In this document: positions 42,091-50,410 of the stretch, one piece after another
How the letters are laid out: each line of letters opens with the position of its first letter
How positions within the stretch are numbered: the first letter of the stretch is position 1
DNA from: Bacteroidales bacterium UBA4331
GTDB lineage: Bacteria; Bacteroidota; Bacteroidia; Bacteroidales; Paludibacteraceae
Length of the DNA: 64,000 nt
NCBI GenBank assembly: GCA_002394395.1
Contig: DGTR01000028.1
Span: 9,903 to 73,902 of the forward strand
Direction of reading: 5' to 3'
Notes under the pieces: model-generated
Told to the model about the DNA's origin: nothing
The model's database searches: none
Seen by the model: only the letters and a program-made list of their open reading frames with translations
Made by a program: the position numbers and the translations under genes

Positions 42091-43768
42091 CGTATTTTCT
42101 CTTTCTTACTACAAACACTATGCCGCCGATCAATGCCAAGATAGCTACCGGCAGGATAGTACTAAAGGCTTGAATGCCTGCGCGCTGCTCATGTGCGCGT
42201 TTGTCGTTGAGCAATCGCAATGCCACGCTTTTCTCCCGCAGGGCGATCAGTCCGTCGCCATCCGTCAGCCACAATACCGCGTTTGTCGCAAAATCGCGGT
42301 TGGAGAACTGCATGCCGCTGTAGCGGTCATAACCCATCGGCAGCGCCTGGTTCTTCATCGTCTCGTTGATCATCACACTTCCGCTGCCGATGACCACTTG
42401 CCGGGTCTTTGCGCTGCTCTTCCGAATCGGCTCGTCTGTCTCAATACCTTCCGGTGCCATCCGGTGCGCAAAAGCGCTGGGGAAAAAACCTTCCATGGAC
42501 ACTGCTACCGGCACGTATTGGTAAGCAAAAGTGTTCATGTCGGGATTCAGATCGTTCAGATCCACTTCTCCCGGTGTTGCCGTCACGCGGCTGGCGGTAG
42601 AAGTTGCCAACAGGATACGTTTCTCTATACCATCTTCGCCTCCCACTGCATCTATCGGGCTGACAAACGTACTCATCACTTGGCCTAAGTCCTTTGTGAT
42701 CGGTGAACCTTGACTGGTGAGCAGCAGCGGTGCGTACGTCCATGGCATCGGTTGCAGGTTCGGCTGCTGCGGGTCACTGCTGACATTCACCGGTATCGGC
42801 AGGCATTGGATGTCTTGTACCAACGCGGGGTTGACACGTACGCCGTAACGGAACAACATATCCGTCAGCCCCAAGTCCAAGGGCAGGATAGGGGTGAATC
42901 CTTCGCGTTGCAACACTTCTTCACTCAACTTCACGCCGTTAAGCGACCATAGGACCGCTCCGCCGCGCATGATATATTGGTCGATGACGAAGCGCTCCTG
43001 TTCACTGAAGGCGGTCTGCGGATTCAGTACAATCACCGCCTTGTATCCGTCTAAGATATGGCTGTTAATCGGTCTTTGAGCGACTTCGTCGCGGTCTTTT
43101 GTCTTTGAGCGAAGCGGTCTTTCGACTATACTGCCTCTGTCGACCTGGAAATACTTGCTTAGGGCACTCATCAAGTCGTACGTGTGCGCTTCGTCAGGTT
43201 CGCCGTGTCCTTCGAGGATCGCTACGCGCGGAGTCTCGGTCTGCTGCAAGAGATGCAAGGCTTCCATGAAGGCGAACTCCAACTGCTCAATGCTGGCATT
43301 CAGGTTCTCTTCTCCGCTGAGGCCTCTGGTGTTCTTGAGAAGCGTCACCACCGCGCGCTTTCCGTTGTACTCTATGATTGCGTAAGGATAGACGGTGGTC
43401 TGTGCGGTCTTGCCGTTCTGCTCGCGCTCGTGAATGACGATCGGTCGGAGGCCCAACGAATCCATCAATCCGTTCTCTTGTGCGGCGCTCCATCCATCCT
43501 TCACGCGTATGTCTGCATAGACGGCGAGCTCCTCCAAGGTCTCTTCGGTGGCTTTCTTGAGACGCCGGAAACCCGCATTGAGATCTCCGCCCAAGAGCAG
43601 CGTAACCTCTGCTCTATGGTCTAGGATTGATAGCATTTTCTTGCTTGATTCACTCAAGCTATAGTGCTTATCGTCCGTCAAGTCCCAACGAACCGGTCGA
43701 AGCTCCAAAGCTCCGATCAGCAGCAGCCACAGGCCGCAGAGAAATATGTAATAGCTGTACTTACGCAA
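42083..43768 (-). CDS. gldG: GldG-like gliding/auxiliary ABC protein
   Basis: 561 residues. One N-terminal helix (~5-22), a large extracytoplasmic region and a C-terminal helix (~535-555), as in GldG. ELRPVRWDLTDDKHYSLSESSKKML and the later VAILEGHGEPDE, GYKAVIVLNPQTAFSEQERFVIDQYIMRGGAVLW match the ABC_transp_aux/GldG family. GldG works with GldF and GldA in gliding bacteria, but homologues occur in non-gliding Bacteroidales, and no gldF is next to it here. The start is TTG with a stop two codons upstream, right beside a 28-bp direct repeat. Residues ~216-232 (RPLRSKTKDRDEVAQRP) are encoded by an inserted palindromic element. Confidence 0.75.
   Translation of the reverse strand: MRKYSYYIFLCGLWLLLIGALELRPVRWDLTDDKHYSLSESSKKMLSILDHRAEVTLLLGGDLNAGFRRLKKATEETLEELAVYADIRVKDGWSAAQENGLMDSLGLRPIVIHEREQNGKTAQTTVYPYAIIEYNGKRAVVTLLKNTRGLSGEENLNASIEQLEFAFMEALHLLQQTETPRVAILEGHGEPDEAHTYDLMSALSKYFQVDRGSIVERPLRSKTKDRDEVAQRPINSHILDGYKAVIVLNPQTAFSEQERFVIDQYIMRGGAVLWSLNGVKLSEEVLQREGFTPILPLDLGLTDMLFRYGVRVNPALVQDIQCLPIPVNVSSDPQQPNLQPMPWTYAPLLLTSQGSPITKDLGQVMSTFVSPIDAVGGEDGIEKRILLATSTASRVTATPGEVDLNDLNPDMNTFAYQYVPVAVSMEGFFPSAFAHRMAPEGIETDEPIRKSSAKTRQVVIGSGSVMINETMKNQALPMGYDRYSGMQFSNRDFATNAVLWLTDGDGLIALREKSVALRLLNDKRAHEQRAGIQAFSTILPVAILALIGGIVFVVRKRKYER
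43073..43123. repeat. Palindromic CTTTGAGCG element in frame within gldG-like gene
   Basis: Two head-to-tail copies: tctttgagcgacttcgtcgc followed by ggtctttt, and gtctttgagcgaagcggtct. The first has the hairpin GCGAC-ttc-GTCGC, with compensating changes relative to the copy at 42039 (GCGGC-ttt-GCCGC). It is read in frame by the host gene. Confidence 0.75.
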
Positions 43769-43901
43769 ATCTTAAAAATAGTACATTTTCGAGGTGAATT
43801 TTACCCGTTTTGGGACCTTACTTACCCCTTACGAAAGTCTTATTTAGGTCTTACTTAGGTCTTACCGGGTAAAATCTTAAAAATAGTACATTTTTGAGGC
43901 G
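43769..43901. repeat. Spacer bounded by 28-bp direct repeats
   Basis: Direct repeats atcttaaaaatagtacattt (plus ~8 more bases) lie at 43769-43796 and 43874-43901. Between them are an inverted pair (ttttacccg / cgggtaaaat) and an 11-bp tandem (ggtcttactta-like). No gene. It could be a MITE remnant or another repeat cluster. Confidence 0.65.
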
Positions 43902-43902
43902 G

Positions 43903-45660
43903 TTACTTCTTTATTTTCTCCCAAACAGCCTCGTTGATGTCCACGGTGTATTTCTCACGAAGAGCTTTGATCCATGCAGCCTCCAGATAATCCTGATAGT
44001 CGGTGGTCACTTTGCCTTTCTCGTCGCTCCATACCTCGGGTGCTTTGAGTTTCTTACCGACGCAAACGACTACCGGCATTTGCTCATTCGGAGTGAAGGA
44101 AGCTTTCTTGTCCTTGAAGCCGTATTTGTCGATAGCGCCGTTCTTGCCTTGCTCCCACAGACCGTGTTGCACTTTGACATAGGTCACGCTGTCGCAGTTG
44201 ACGCGGCGGGCAATATAACTCTGGATGGAGTCTGGCTCTGCGCTCTTGATAATCGCTTGTGCTGCTTTGGCGCTGGATTTGTCTTTTGCCTGAATGAGGT
44301 ATCCTTTCCAACGCGGAGCATCCCAGGTGTATTCTTTCTTATGCGCTTTGAAGTATGCTTCGAGGCCGGCAGTATCTTTAGCGGCTTTGTCCCATACCTC
44401 GCGGAGCGAAACCTCAAAGAGCAGGATTCCGTCGTGGTACTCCTGTACCAGATGACGCAACTCCGGATATTTCTCCTCCAGATGCGCATCGGCATAAGCC
44501 TTCACCTCTTCGTCGCTCATCTCAGCCGGCAGGTGGTACTCTGCGCGGGCTTTGCGGGCAAAACTCTTATCTGCCTCGAGCGCACGCTCGTCACGCATCA
44601 CTTGGCGTTGTACTTGTGAGCGGATACTGTCTAAAGGCTGAATACCGCGTTCGTCTTCTTTGTAGAGGATATGCCATCCGTACTGGGTACGAACCGGAGC
44701 ACTGATCTCGCCGGGCTTCATGGTGAAAGAGGCGTCCTCGAACTCCTTGACCATCATGCCCTTACCGAACCAACCTAATTCTCCGCCGCGAGCGCTGCTG
44801 CCGCGATCTTCGGATTCCTTTTTCGCTACTTCTGCGAAGTTCTCCGGGCTGACGATAGCGCGAATGCTGTCTATCTGGGCTTTCTTGATGGCGTCCAGGC
44901 TGTCTGCCGGAACCATCTTCATGATATGGCTGGCTTTGACCTCCACATGGTCACGCTCCTCTTCTACCTTCACGATATGCCATCCGTACTGGGTGCGGAA
45001 AGGCTTGCTGATGCCGCCAACCGGGGTGTTATATACAGCTTCCTCCAGCGGATAGACATAACGGAACGGGGTGATCCATCCTAACTCTCCACCGGTCTGC
45101 GCTACGTTCGGGTCGGTGCTTACCTCGCGTGCCACGAACTCAAACGAGTCGGGCTTGCGTACCTTGCGGTTTCTGCCTCCGCGAACAGGTACCTCTTTGC
45201 CGACCGTGACGCGCAGATAGGCATTGTTGATCTTCTCCCATGCCTCTGCCTGTGCCGCAGAGTCTGCGTTCATCGGACACTGGATGGCGATATGCGCTGC
45301 ACGGCGGTCTTTCGACATGTGCTGATAGCTCATCTCAACCAGGCTGTCCATGGCGGCTTCGTCCTGCAGGTATTTCGGCGTTGCTTGTGCGCGATAGCCC
45401 TTCAGCTCTTTCTTGAAAGCCTCCGTGGTGTCAATACCCTGTGCCTCGGCTTCTGCTACTTTTAACTTGAAATTGATGAACATGTCCAGATACTCGTCCA
45501 TGGTCTTGGGATCCACGGCGCCGGCCTGGTTGTTTTTCTCGTAGATGTAGAGAAACTCCTCTGCACTCACTTCTTTACCATTGATAATCATCAGCGGTTT
45601 TTCTGCCCAAAGACTCAGGCTCATTGCCGCTGCGGCTACAAATAAAATTGTCTTTTTCAT
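43903..45660 (-). CDS. Periplasmic peptidyl-prolyl isomerase, two parvulin (PpiC) domains
   Basis: 585 residues, SurA-like architecture. Signal peptide 1-19 (ending LWAE). An N-terminal SurA-like helical domain follows, then parvulin domain 1 at ~115-235 (RRAAHIAIQCP...GGELGWITPFRYVYPLEEAVYNTPVGGISKPFRTQYGWHIVKV) and domain 2 at ~240-345 (VKASHIMKMVP...GGELGWFGKGMMVKEFEDASF...TQYGWHILYK). A long C-terminal helical and beta region completes it. It assists folding of outer-membrane proteins, which fits the many barrel and surface proteins around. Its ATG overlaps the nrnA-like stop (ATGA). Confidence 0.9.
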   Translation of the reverse strand: MKKTILFVAAAAMSLSLWAEKPLMIINGKEVSAEEFLYIYEKNNQAGAVDPKTMDEYLDMFINFKLKVAEAEAQGIDTTEAFKKELKGYRAQATPKYLQDEAAMDSLVEMSYQHMSKDRRAAHIAIQCPMNADSAAQAEAWEKINNAYLRVTVGKEVPVRGGRNRKVRKPDSFEFVAREVSTDPNVAQTGGELGWITPFRYVYPLEEAVYNTPVGGISKPFRTQYGWHIVKVEEERDHVEVKASHIMKMVPADSLDAIKKAQIDSIRAIVSPENFAEVAKKESEDRGSSARGGELGWFGKGMMVKEFEDASFTMKPGEISAPVRTQYGWHILYKEDERGIQPLDSIRSQVQRQVMRDERALEADKSFARKARAEYHLPAEMSDEEVKAYADAHLEEKYPELRHLVQEYHDGILLFEVSLREVWDKAAKDTAGLEAYFKAHKKEYTWDAPRWKGYLIQAKDKSSAKAAQAIIKSAEPDSIQSYIARRVNCDSVTYVKVQHGLWEQGKNGAIDKYGFKDKKASFTPNEQMPVVVCVGKKLKAPEVWSDEKGKVTTDYQDYLEAAWIKALREKYTVDINEAVWEKIKK

Positions 45661-46646
45661 TGTTTCAAATAGTTCTTATAAGTGTTTTCAAATAATTTTA
45701 CTGCTTGTTCGAGGCTACCGAAGAGTTCTCCTCCGGAGGCGTTCATGTGTCCTCCGCCGTGGAAGACTTCGCTTGCCCAGATATTCACGGGTCGGTCTCC
45801 TTGCGAACGGAAGGAGATACGAATCCTCGGTTTGGGAGTGCCGGGTTTGGGGCGTTCTTCGCGCATGAAAACGGAGTAGAAGACGTCGCCGATTTGCAGC
45901 GGCATGTTCACTAATCCTTCACAATCGCCTTGCTTGTAGTGGTATTGCTCCAACTCCGAGGCGGTCAGAGTGATGAGCGCCAAGTGGTACTCCGGGAAGA
46001 TGCGCATCTTGCGGTACAAAGCGTAGCCTGTGAGCCTCATACGGTCCGTCGAGTACTGGTTGAACACGCGGTCGTATATCTCATCTTTCTTTGCGCCCGC
46101 GCGTAAAAGAGAAGCGACAATCTCGTATATCTCCGGATTGTTGGAGTTATAACTGAAATTGCCGGTATCGGTCATCAAACCTGTGTACAAACAAGTCGCT
46201 ATCTCCTCCGTTAAACCTTCATTCGTTAACAGCCGGTACACGATCTCGCACGCGGAACTTGCCTCCGGGTGGGAGTACATCTCCGTCCAGAGTCCGTCAG
46301 CAGGGCGATCCATTATATGATGGTCGATGAGTATCTTTTTGCAGGGGTTCGCAATCATCTTCTCACCCATCGGCCCGATACGCTTCGGGTCATTGAAATC
46401 CGTGCAGATAATCAAATCCGCTTCTGCAATCAGCCTGTCGCATTCCTGCGCCTTCTGCTCGTAGATTCGTATCTCTTCTGCGCCCGGCATCCATCCTAAA
46501 AACGCCGGAAACGCGTTCGGCACGATAACCGTAGCCTTTTTTTGACAGTAGTGCCACATAGCCAACGCCGATCCCATGGCGTCTCCATCGGGCGCCATGT
46601 GGGTGAAAATGACAATATGTTGCGCGTTGTTAATAAGTTCTTTCAT
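45657..46646 (-). CDS. nrnA: DHH/DHHA1 phosphoesterase, NrnA-type oligoribonuclease/pAp phosphatase
   Basis: 329 residues. DHH domain: VIFTHMAPDGDAMGSALA (motif with DGDAxGS), LIICTDFNDPKRI, ILIDHHIMDRPAD (DHH motif) and TGLMTDTGNF. C-terminal DHHA1: GGGHMNASGGELFGSLEQAV. Known members degrade nano-RNAs or 3'-phosphoadenosine 5'-phosphate; the exact substrate is not shown here. It is the first gene of the minus-strand nrnA-ppiC run, with a Bacteroides-type promoter in the divergent region. Confidence 0.9.
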   Translation of the reverse strand: MKELINNAQHIVIFTHMAPDGDAMGSALAMWHYCQKKATVIVPNAFPAFLGWMPGAEEIRIYEQKAQECDRLIAEADLIICTDFNDPKRIGPMGEKMIANPCKKILIDHHIMDRPADGLWTEMYSHPEASSACEIVYRLLTNEGLTEEIATCLYTGLMTDTGNFSYNSNNPEIYEIVASLLRAGAKKDEIYDRVFNQYSTDRMRLTGYALYRKMRIFPEYHLALITLTASELEQYHYKQGDCEGLVNMPLQIGDVFYSVFMREERPKPGTPKPRIRISFRSQGDRPVNIWASEVFHGGGHMNASGGELFGSLEQAVKLFENTYKNYLKQ

Positions 46647-46668
46647 ACTACATTACGAAAAAATCGCG

Positions 46669-46700
46669 CAAAGGTACAAAAAAAAATTGATATGTACAAA
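46669..46700 (-). promoter_or_regulatory. Bacteroides-type promoter of nrnA
   Basis: Minus strand: TTTG (46697-46700), 20 bp, TACCTTTG (46669-46676), about 22 bp before the start codon. Confidence 0.75.
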
Positions 46701-46724
46701 TAATTCGAAAAAAATGAGCAAAAG

Positions 46725-46756
46725 TTTGCATATATGCAATTTTTGTTGTACCTTTG
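46725..46756 (+). promoter_or_regulatory. Bacteroides-type promoter of the MBL hydrolase gene
   Basis: TTTG (46725-46728), 20 bp, TACCTTTG (46749-46756), 17 bp before the ATG at 46774. It is divergent with the nrnA promoter. Confidence 0.75.
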
Positions 46757-46773
46757 CAGGCTGAATTGGTAAA

Positions 46774-47607
46774 ATGGAGGAAAACGGACTTATATTCAGA
46801 TGTTTTGCGAGCGGTAGCAGTGGCAACTGCTACTATCTCGGTACGCGTCAACGGGGAGTTCTCATTGACGCGGGCATCTCTGCTCGGCAGATACAGAAGT
46901 GTCTGCGCGAGATGGGGCTGGATTTTCCGAATATCATGGGCGTCCTCGTGACGCACGATCATGCGGATCACATACGCGCGGTCGGTACGTTGGGCGAGCG
47001 CGTGCATCTGCCTATTTATACGACCGCGGAGATACATGAAGGTATAGACCGCAACTATGGCGTTAGGGAGAAACTGCGTACCAGCCGCCGCTATTTCGAG
47101 CTTGGCAAGGAGTGGGAACTATTCGGCATGAAGATCAATACTTTCCATATTGAGCATGACTCGACGGATTGTCTGGGTTACTGTATCGATTATAAAGGTC
47201 AGCGTTTTGTGCTCATGACCGATTGCGGTTCTATCAACGAAGAGATGGAGGCATATATCCGCACGGCGAACCATCTGGTGATCGAGGCGAACCACGACGA
47301 GCACATGCTGCTCAACGGTCCTTATCCGACGTATCTGAAGCAGCGTATCCTCTCGCCTCGCGGCCATCAGAGCAACGATGTCTGCGGTGAGTTGCTGGAG
47401 CGCAACTGGCACCCGGAGCTGCGTAACGTATGGTTATGTCACCTCTCGCTGGAGAACAACGACCCGCAGGTGGCGTTTGATACCGTCTCATCGTACCTGG
47501 AGGAGATAGAGATCCTGCCGGGGAAAGATATCTTCCTCAAGGCGCTTGAGCGTCTTTCGCCCAGCCCCGTCTATGAACTCAACGACAAGATGATTACTGA
47601 AAACTGA
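46774..47607 (+). CDS. MBL-fold metallo-hydrolase, YycJ/WalJ type
   Basis: 277 residues. Metallo-beta-lactamase fold: CFASGSSGNCYYLG at the N-terminus (typical of the YycJ/WalJ group), THDHADH (~61-67, HxHxDH metal ligands), FHIEHDSTDCLGYCID, LMTDCGSI, VIEANHDEHML (~168) and LCHLSLENND (final His). WalJ-type enzymes are cytoplasmic single-strand/5' exonuclease-like hydrolases tied to DNA repair and cell-wall signalling; the activity here is inferred by family. It leads a + strand run with a polyprenyl-phosphate mannosyltransferase and argS. Confidence 0.87.
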   Translation: MEENGLIFRCFASGSSGNCYYLGTRQRGVLIDAGISARQIQKCLREMGLDFPNIMGVLVTHDHADHIRAVGTLGERVHLPIYTTAEIHEGIDRNYGVREKLRTSRRYFELGKEWELFGMKINTFHIEHDSTDCLGYCIDYKGQRFVLMTDCGSINEEMEAYIRTANHLVIEANHDEHMLLNGPYPTYLKQRILSPRGHQSNDVCGELLERNWHPELRNVWLCHLSLENNDPQVAFDTVSSYLEEIEILPGKDIFLKALERLSPSPVYELNDKMITEN

Positions 47608-47615
47608 ATACCCCT

Positions 47616-48353
47616 ATGATAGAACGATTAGTTATTATTCCTACTTACAACGAGAAAGAGAACATTGAGGCAATCATTACTGCCGTCATGGAGTTACCGA
47701 TCCTGTTTCAGGTGCTGGTTATCGATGACGGTTCGCCTGATGGCACAGCCGACATCGTGAAAAAAATGATGAAAGGGAAATACAAAGGTTGTATTGACCT
47801 CATCGAGCGCGAAGGAAAACAGGGCTTGGGAACCGCTTATTTGACCGGTTTCCAATGGGCTATCGAGCATAAGGCGAATTATATCTTTGAGATGGATGCC
47901 GATTTCAGTCATAACCCGAAGGACCTGCTCAAGCTCTATGATGCGTGTGCCGTACAAGGAGCCGATCTGGCAATCGGAAGCCGTTATGTGACCGGCGTGA
48001 ATGTGGTGAACTGGCCTATGGGACGCGTGTTGATGAGTTATTTCGCATCCAAATATGTGCGGTTCGTGCTCGGCGTGGACATCCATGACACGACTGCCGG
48101 ATTCGTGTGCTACCGCCGTAAGACGCTGGAAACCATTGAGTTGGATAAGATTCGGTTCAAGGGGTATGCCTTCCAGATCGAGATGAAGTTCACTGCTTCC
48201 AAGTGCGGCGCAAAAATCATCGAAGTACCGATTATCTTTGTGAACCGCGTCTTGGGTTCTTCCAAGATGAGCGGAGGAATCTTCTCCGAGGCTCTGTTAG
48301 GCGTCATCAAACTGAAGATAAGCAGTTGGTTTAGAAAATATCCCCAGATATAG
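47616..48353 (+). CDS. Polyprenol monophosphomannose synthase (GT2, DPM1-like)
   Basis: 245 residues. VIIPTYNEKENIEAIITAV and LVIDDGSPDGTADIV (nucleotide-sugar binding), EMDADFSHNPKDLLKLYDAC (DxD region), GSRYVTGVNVVNWPMGR, and ETIELDKIRFKGYAFQIEMKF. It transfers mannose (or glucose) from the nucleotide sugar to a polyprenyl phosphate carrier at the membrane; a soluble single-domain form without C-terminal helices, common in Bacteroidota. It is only 8 bp after the MBL gene. Its stop sits at the start of the palindromic repeat before argS. Confidence 0.9.
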   Translation: MIERLVIIPTYNEKENIEAIITAVMELPILFQVLVIDDGSPDGTADIVKKMMKGKYKGCIDLIEREGKQGLGTAYLTGFQWAIEHKANYIFEMDADFSHNPKDLLKLYDACAVQGADLAIGSRYVTGVNVVNWPMGRVLMSYFASKYVRFVLGVDIHDTTAGFVCYRRKTLETIELDKIRFKGYAFQIEMKFTASKCGAKIIEVPIIFVNRVLGSSKMSGGIFSEALLGVIKLKISSWFRKYPQI

Positions 48354-48408
48354 ACCGCTTTGCTAAAAGAATAAAGACCGCGGCTGTGCCGCTCAAAGAA
48401 AAAAGACC
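48353..48408. repeat. Palindromic AAAGACCGCGGC element upstream of argS
   Basis: gaccgctttgctaaaa (48353-48368) and aaagaccgcggctgtgccgc plus tcaaagaaaaaagacc (48373-48408), reverse-oriented relatives of the elements at 42039 and 43073. The hairpin is GCGGC-tgt-GCCGC. It fills the gap between the mannosyltransferase gene and argS. Confidence 0.75.
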
Positions 48409-48412
48409 TAAA

Positions 48413-50242
48413 ATGAATTCGTTAGAACAACATATATCTTCCTTGGCTAAGTCGGCTGTTAAAGCGCTATATAACGTAGATGCCGAGGATAGCCAGATTC
48501 AGTTACAAAAGACCCGTCCGGAGTTCGAGGGAAATATCACTCTCGTGGTCTTTCCGTTCGTCAAACTTGCTCGCAAAGCCCCGCAAGCGGTGGCGCAGGA
48601 AATAGGCGAATGGATGCTAAATGAACAAATGGTAAATGGCCAAATCGTAAATAAGTTCAATGCCGTTCAGGGTTTTCTGAACCTCAGTATCTCCGATGCG
48701 TTCTGGGTGGAACAACTCAAAGCCATCGATGCTGATGCTAACTACGGGCGTTTTAAATATCCAAATGGCAAAATAAATGACCAAATGGTACATCCCTTGA
48801 TGATGGTTGAGTACTCTTCGCCGAACACCAACAAACCGCTTCACTTGGGACACGTGCGTAATAATCTCTTGGGGTATTCTATCGCGCAGATCCAGGAGGC
48901 GAACGGATGGAAAGTGGTGAAGACGAATATCGTCAATGACCGCGGTATCCATATCTGCAAATCCATGCTCGCATGGCTGAAGTTCGGTAATGGCGAGACG
49001 CCGGAGAGTTCCGGTAAGAAAGGTGACCACCTCATCGGAGACTACTACGTACGTTTCGATAAGGAATACAAGAAACAGATCGCCGAACTGATGTCCAAAG
49101 GCATGGACGAAGAGACCGCCAAGAAGGAAGCGCCGCTGATGCTTGAGGCGCAGGAGATGCTCCGTAAATGGGAGGCCAACGACCCCGAAGTACGCGCGTT
49201 GTGGGCAAAGATGAACGAGTGGGTCTATGCCGGTTTTGACGAGACCTACCGCCGCTTGGGTGTCTCTTTTGATAAGATTTATTACGAGTCCAACACCTAT
49301 CTGGAGGGCAAATCCGAGGTGGAGAAGGGACTTGCTTCCGGTGCTTTCTACCGCCGCGAAGACGGTTCTGTCTGGGCTGATCTGACGAAGGACGGTCTGG
49401 ATGAGAAACTGCTGCTGCGTTCGGACGGCACTTCCGTCTATATGACGCAGGATATAGGTACTGCCAAACTGCGTTTCCAGGATTACCCGATAGACAAGAT
49501 GGTTTATGTGGTGGGCAACGAGCAGGAGTACCATTTTAAGGTGCTCTCCATCCTCCTTGACCGCCTCGGATTCCCGTTTGGCAAGGAGTTGGTACATTTC
49601 TCGTACGGCATGGTGGAACTCCCGAACGGTAAGATGAAATCCCGCGAAGGAACGGTCGTGGATGCCGACGAGCTGATGGATAAGATGATCGCTGATGCGC
49701 GTGAGATCAGTAAGGATAAGGTGAACACGTTGCAAGGCATCACGGAGGACGAGGCGAACGAGATTGCCCGCAAGGTGGGGCTCGGTGCCTTGAAATACTT
49801 CATCTTGAAGGTCGATCCGCGTAAGAATATGCTCTTCAACCCTGCGGAGTCGATTGATTTTAACGGCAACACGGGTCCCTTCATCCAATACACCTATGCC
49901 CGTATTCAGTCTGTGCTCCGGAAAGCAGAAACTTCCGATTTTCGAAATGTCGATATGTCGAAATCTCGAAATATCGAGGAAAAGGAATTGGCATTGATCC
50001 AGCGTCTCTGCGAGTACCCCACGGCTGTACGTACGGCCGGTGAGGAGTTCTCGCCCGCGATCCTATGTAACTACGCGTACGCGCTGGCGTGTGACTTCAA
50101 CTCGTTCTACCACGATCTCTCGATCATCAACGAACCCGATGAGCAAAAGAAAGCACTGCGTCTGTTGTTATCTCGGAATGTAGCCAAAGTGCTGCGTACT
50201 TCCTTTGCTCTTCTCGGTATAGAAATGCCGGAACGGATGTAA
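48413..50242 (+). CDS. argS: Arginyl-tRNA synthetase
   Basis: 609 residues from the ATG at 48413 (MNSLEQHISSL). An in-frame GTG nine codons upstream lies in the palindromic repeat and is rejected. N-terminal Arg-tRNA binding domain (1-~110); catalytic domain with EYSSPNTNKPLHLGHVRNN (HIGH motif ~141) and GKMKSREGTVVD (KMSKS-equivalent ~408); C-terminal anticodon-binding DALR domain (~490-609, ending LRTSFALLGIEMPERM). Three stretches coincide with tandem repeats: ~68-81, ~115-127 and ~508-522. All are in frame, so the essential enzyme appears intact. Confidence 0.96.
   Translation: MNSLEQHISSLAKSAVKALYNVDAEDSQIQLQKTRPEFEGNITLVVFPFVKLARKAPQAVAQEIGEWMLNEQMVNGQIVNKFNAVQGFLNLSISDAFWVEQLKAIDADANYGRFKYPNGKINDQMVHPLMMVEYSSPNTNKPLHLGHVRNNLLGYSIAQIQEANGWKVVKTNIVNDRGIHICKSMLAWLKFGNGETPESSGKKGDHLIGDYYVRFDKEYKKQIAELMSKGMDEETAKKEAPLMLEAQEMLRKWEANDPEVRALWAKMNEWVYAGFDETYRRLGVSFDKIYYESNTYLEGKSEVEKGLASGAFYRREDGSVWADLTKDGLDEKLLLRSDGTSVYMTQDIGTAKLRFQDYPIDKMVYVVGNEQEYHFKVLSILLDRLGFPFGKELVHFSYGMVELPNGKMKSREGTVVDADELMDKMIADAREISKDKVNTLQGITEDEANEIARKVGLGALKYFILKVDPRKNMLFNPAESIDFNGNTGPFIQYTYARIQSVLRKAETSDFRNVDMSKSRNIEEKELALIQRLCEYPTAVRTAGEEFSPAILCNYAYALACDFNSFYHDLSIINEPDEQKKALRLLLSRNVAKVLRTSFALLGIEMPERM
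48616..48655. repeat. AAATGACC-family repeat in frame in argS, copy 1
   Basis: gctaaatgaacaaatggtaa and atggccaaatcgtaaataag, read as LNEQMVNGQIVNK in the N-terminal tRNA-binding domain. Same frame as in kdsC. Confidence 0.8.
48756..48791. repeat. AAATGACC-family repeat in frame in argS, copy 2
   Basis: tatccaaatggcaaaataaa followed by tgaccaaatggtac, read as YPNGKINDQMV. It sits about 15 residues before the HIGH-type catalytic motif. Confidence 0.75.
49936..49977. repeat. TCGAAATG-family repeat in frame in argS, copy 3
   Basis: gattttcgaaatgtcgatat then gtcgaaatctcgaaatatcg, read as DFRNVDMSKSRNIE at the junction with the anticodon-binding domain. Confidence 0.75.
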
Positions 50243-50265
50243 CGAATTACGACCTGAAAATAAGC

Positions 50266-50294
50266 AAAAGCGAGCCGTGAGGTTCGCTTTTTTT
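50266..50294 (+). terminator. Rho-independent terminator after argS
   Basis: Stem AAGCGAGCC / GGTTCGCTT with a GTGA loop and a T-run, 24 bp after the argS stop. The rest of 50243-50493 holds only the promoter described next and AT-rich sequence. Confidence 0.85.
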
Positions 50295-50410
50295 GCATGT
50301 GTTGCGGGGTGGTAAAAATAAACAAAATGTTTACTATCTTTCGGTTATTTTGCCATTTTGCTAATTATATGTATCAAAATATAGATTTTTGATAGTTTTC
50401 TGTAAAAAAG

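Noticed and set aside
48386..48412. GTG start for argS nine codons upstream
   Set aside because: It lies in the palindromic repeat, and the ATG at 48413 begins the usual ArgS N-terminus.
48617..49888. A 423-codon open frame antisense to argS, and several 150-290-codon frames antisense to sprA
   Set aside because: No start signal or family features, and fully inside well-supported genes.
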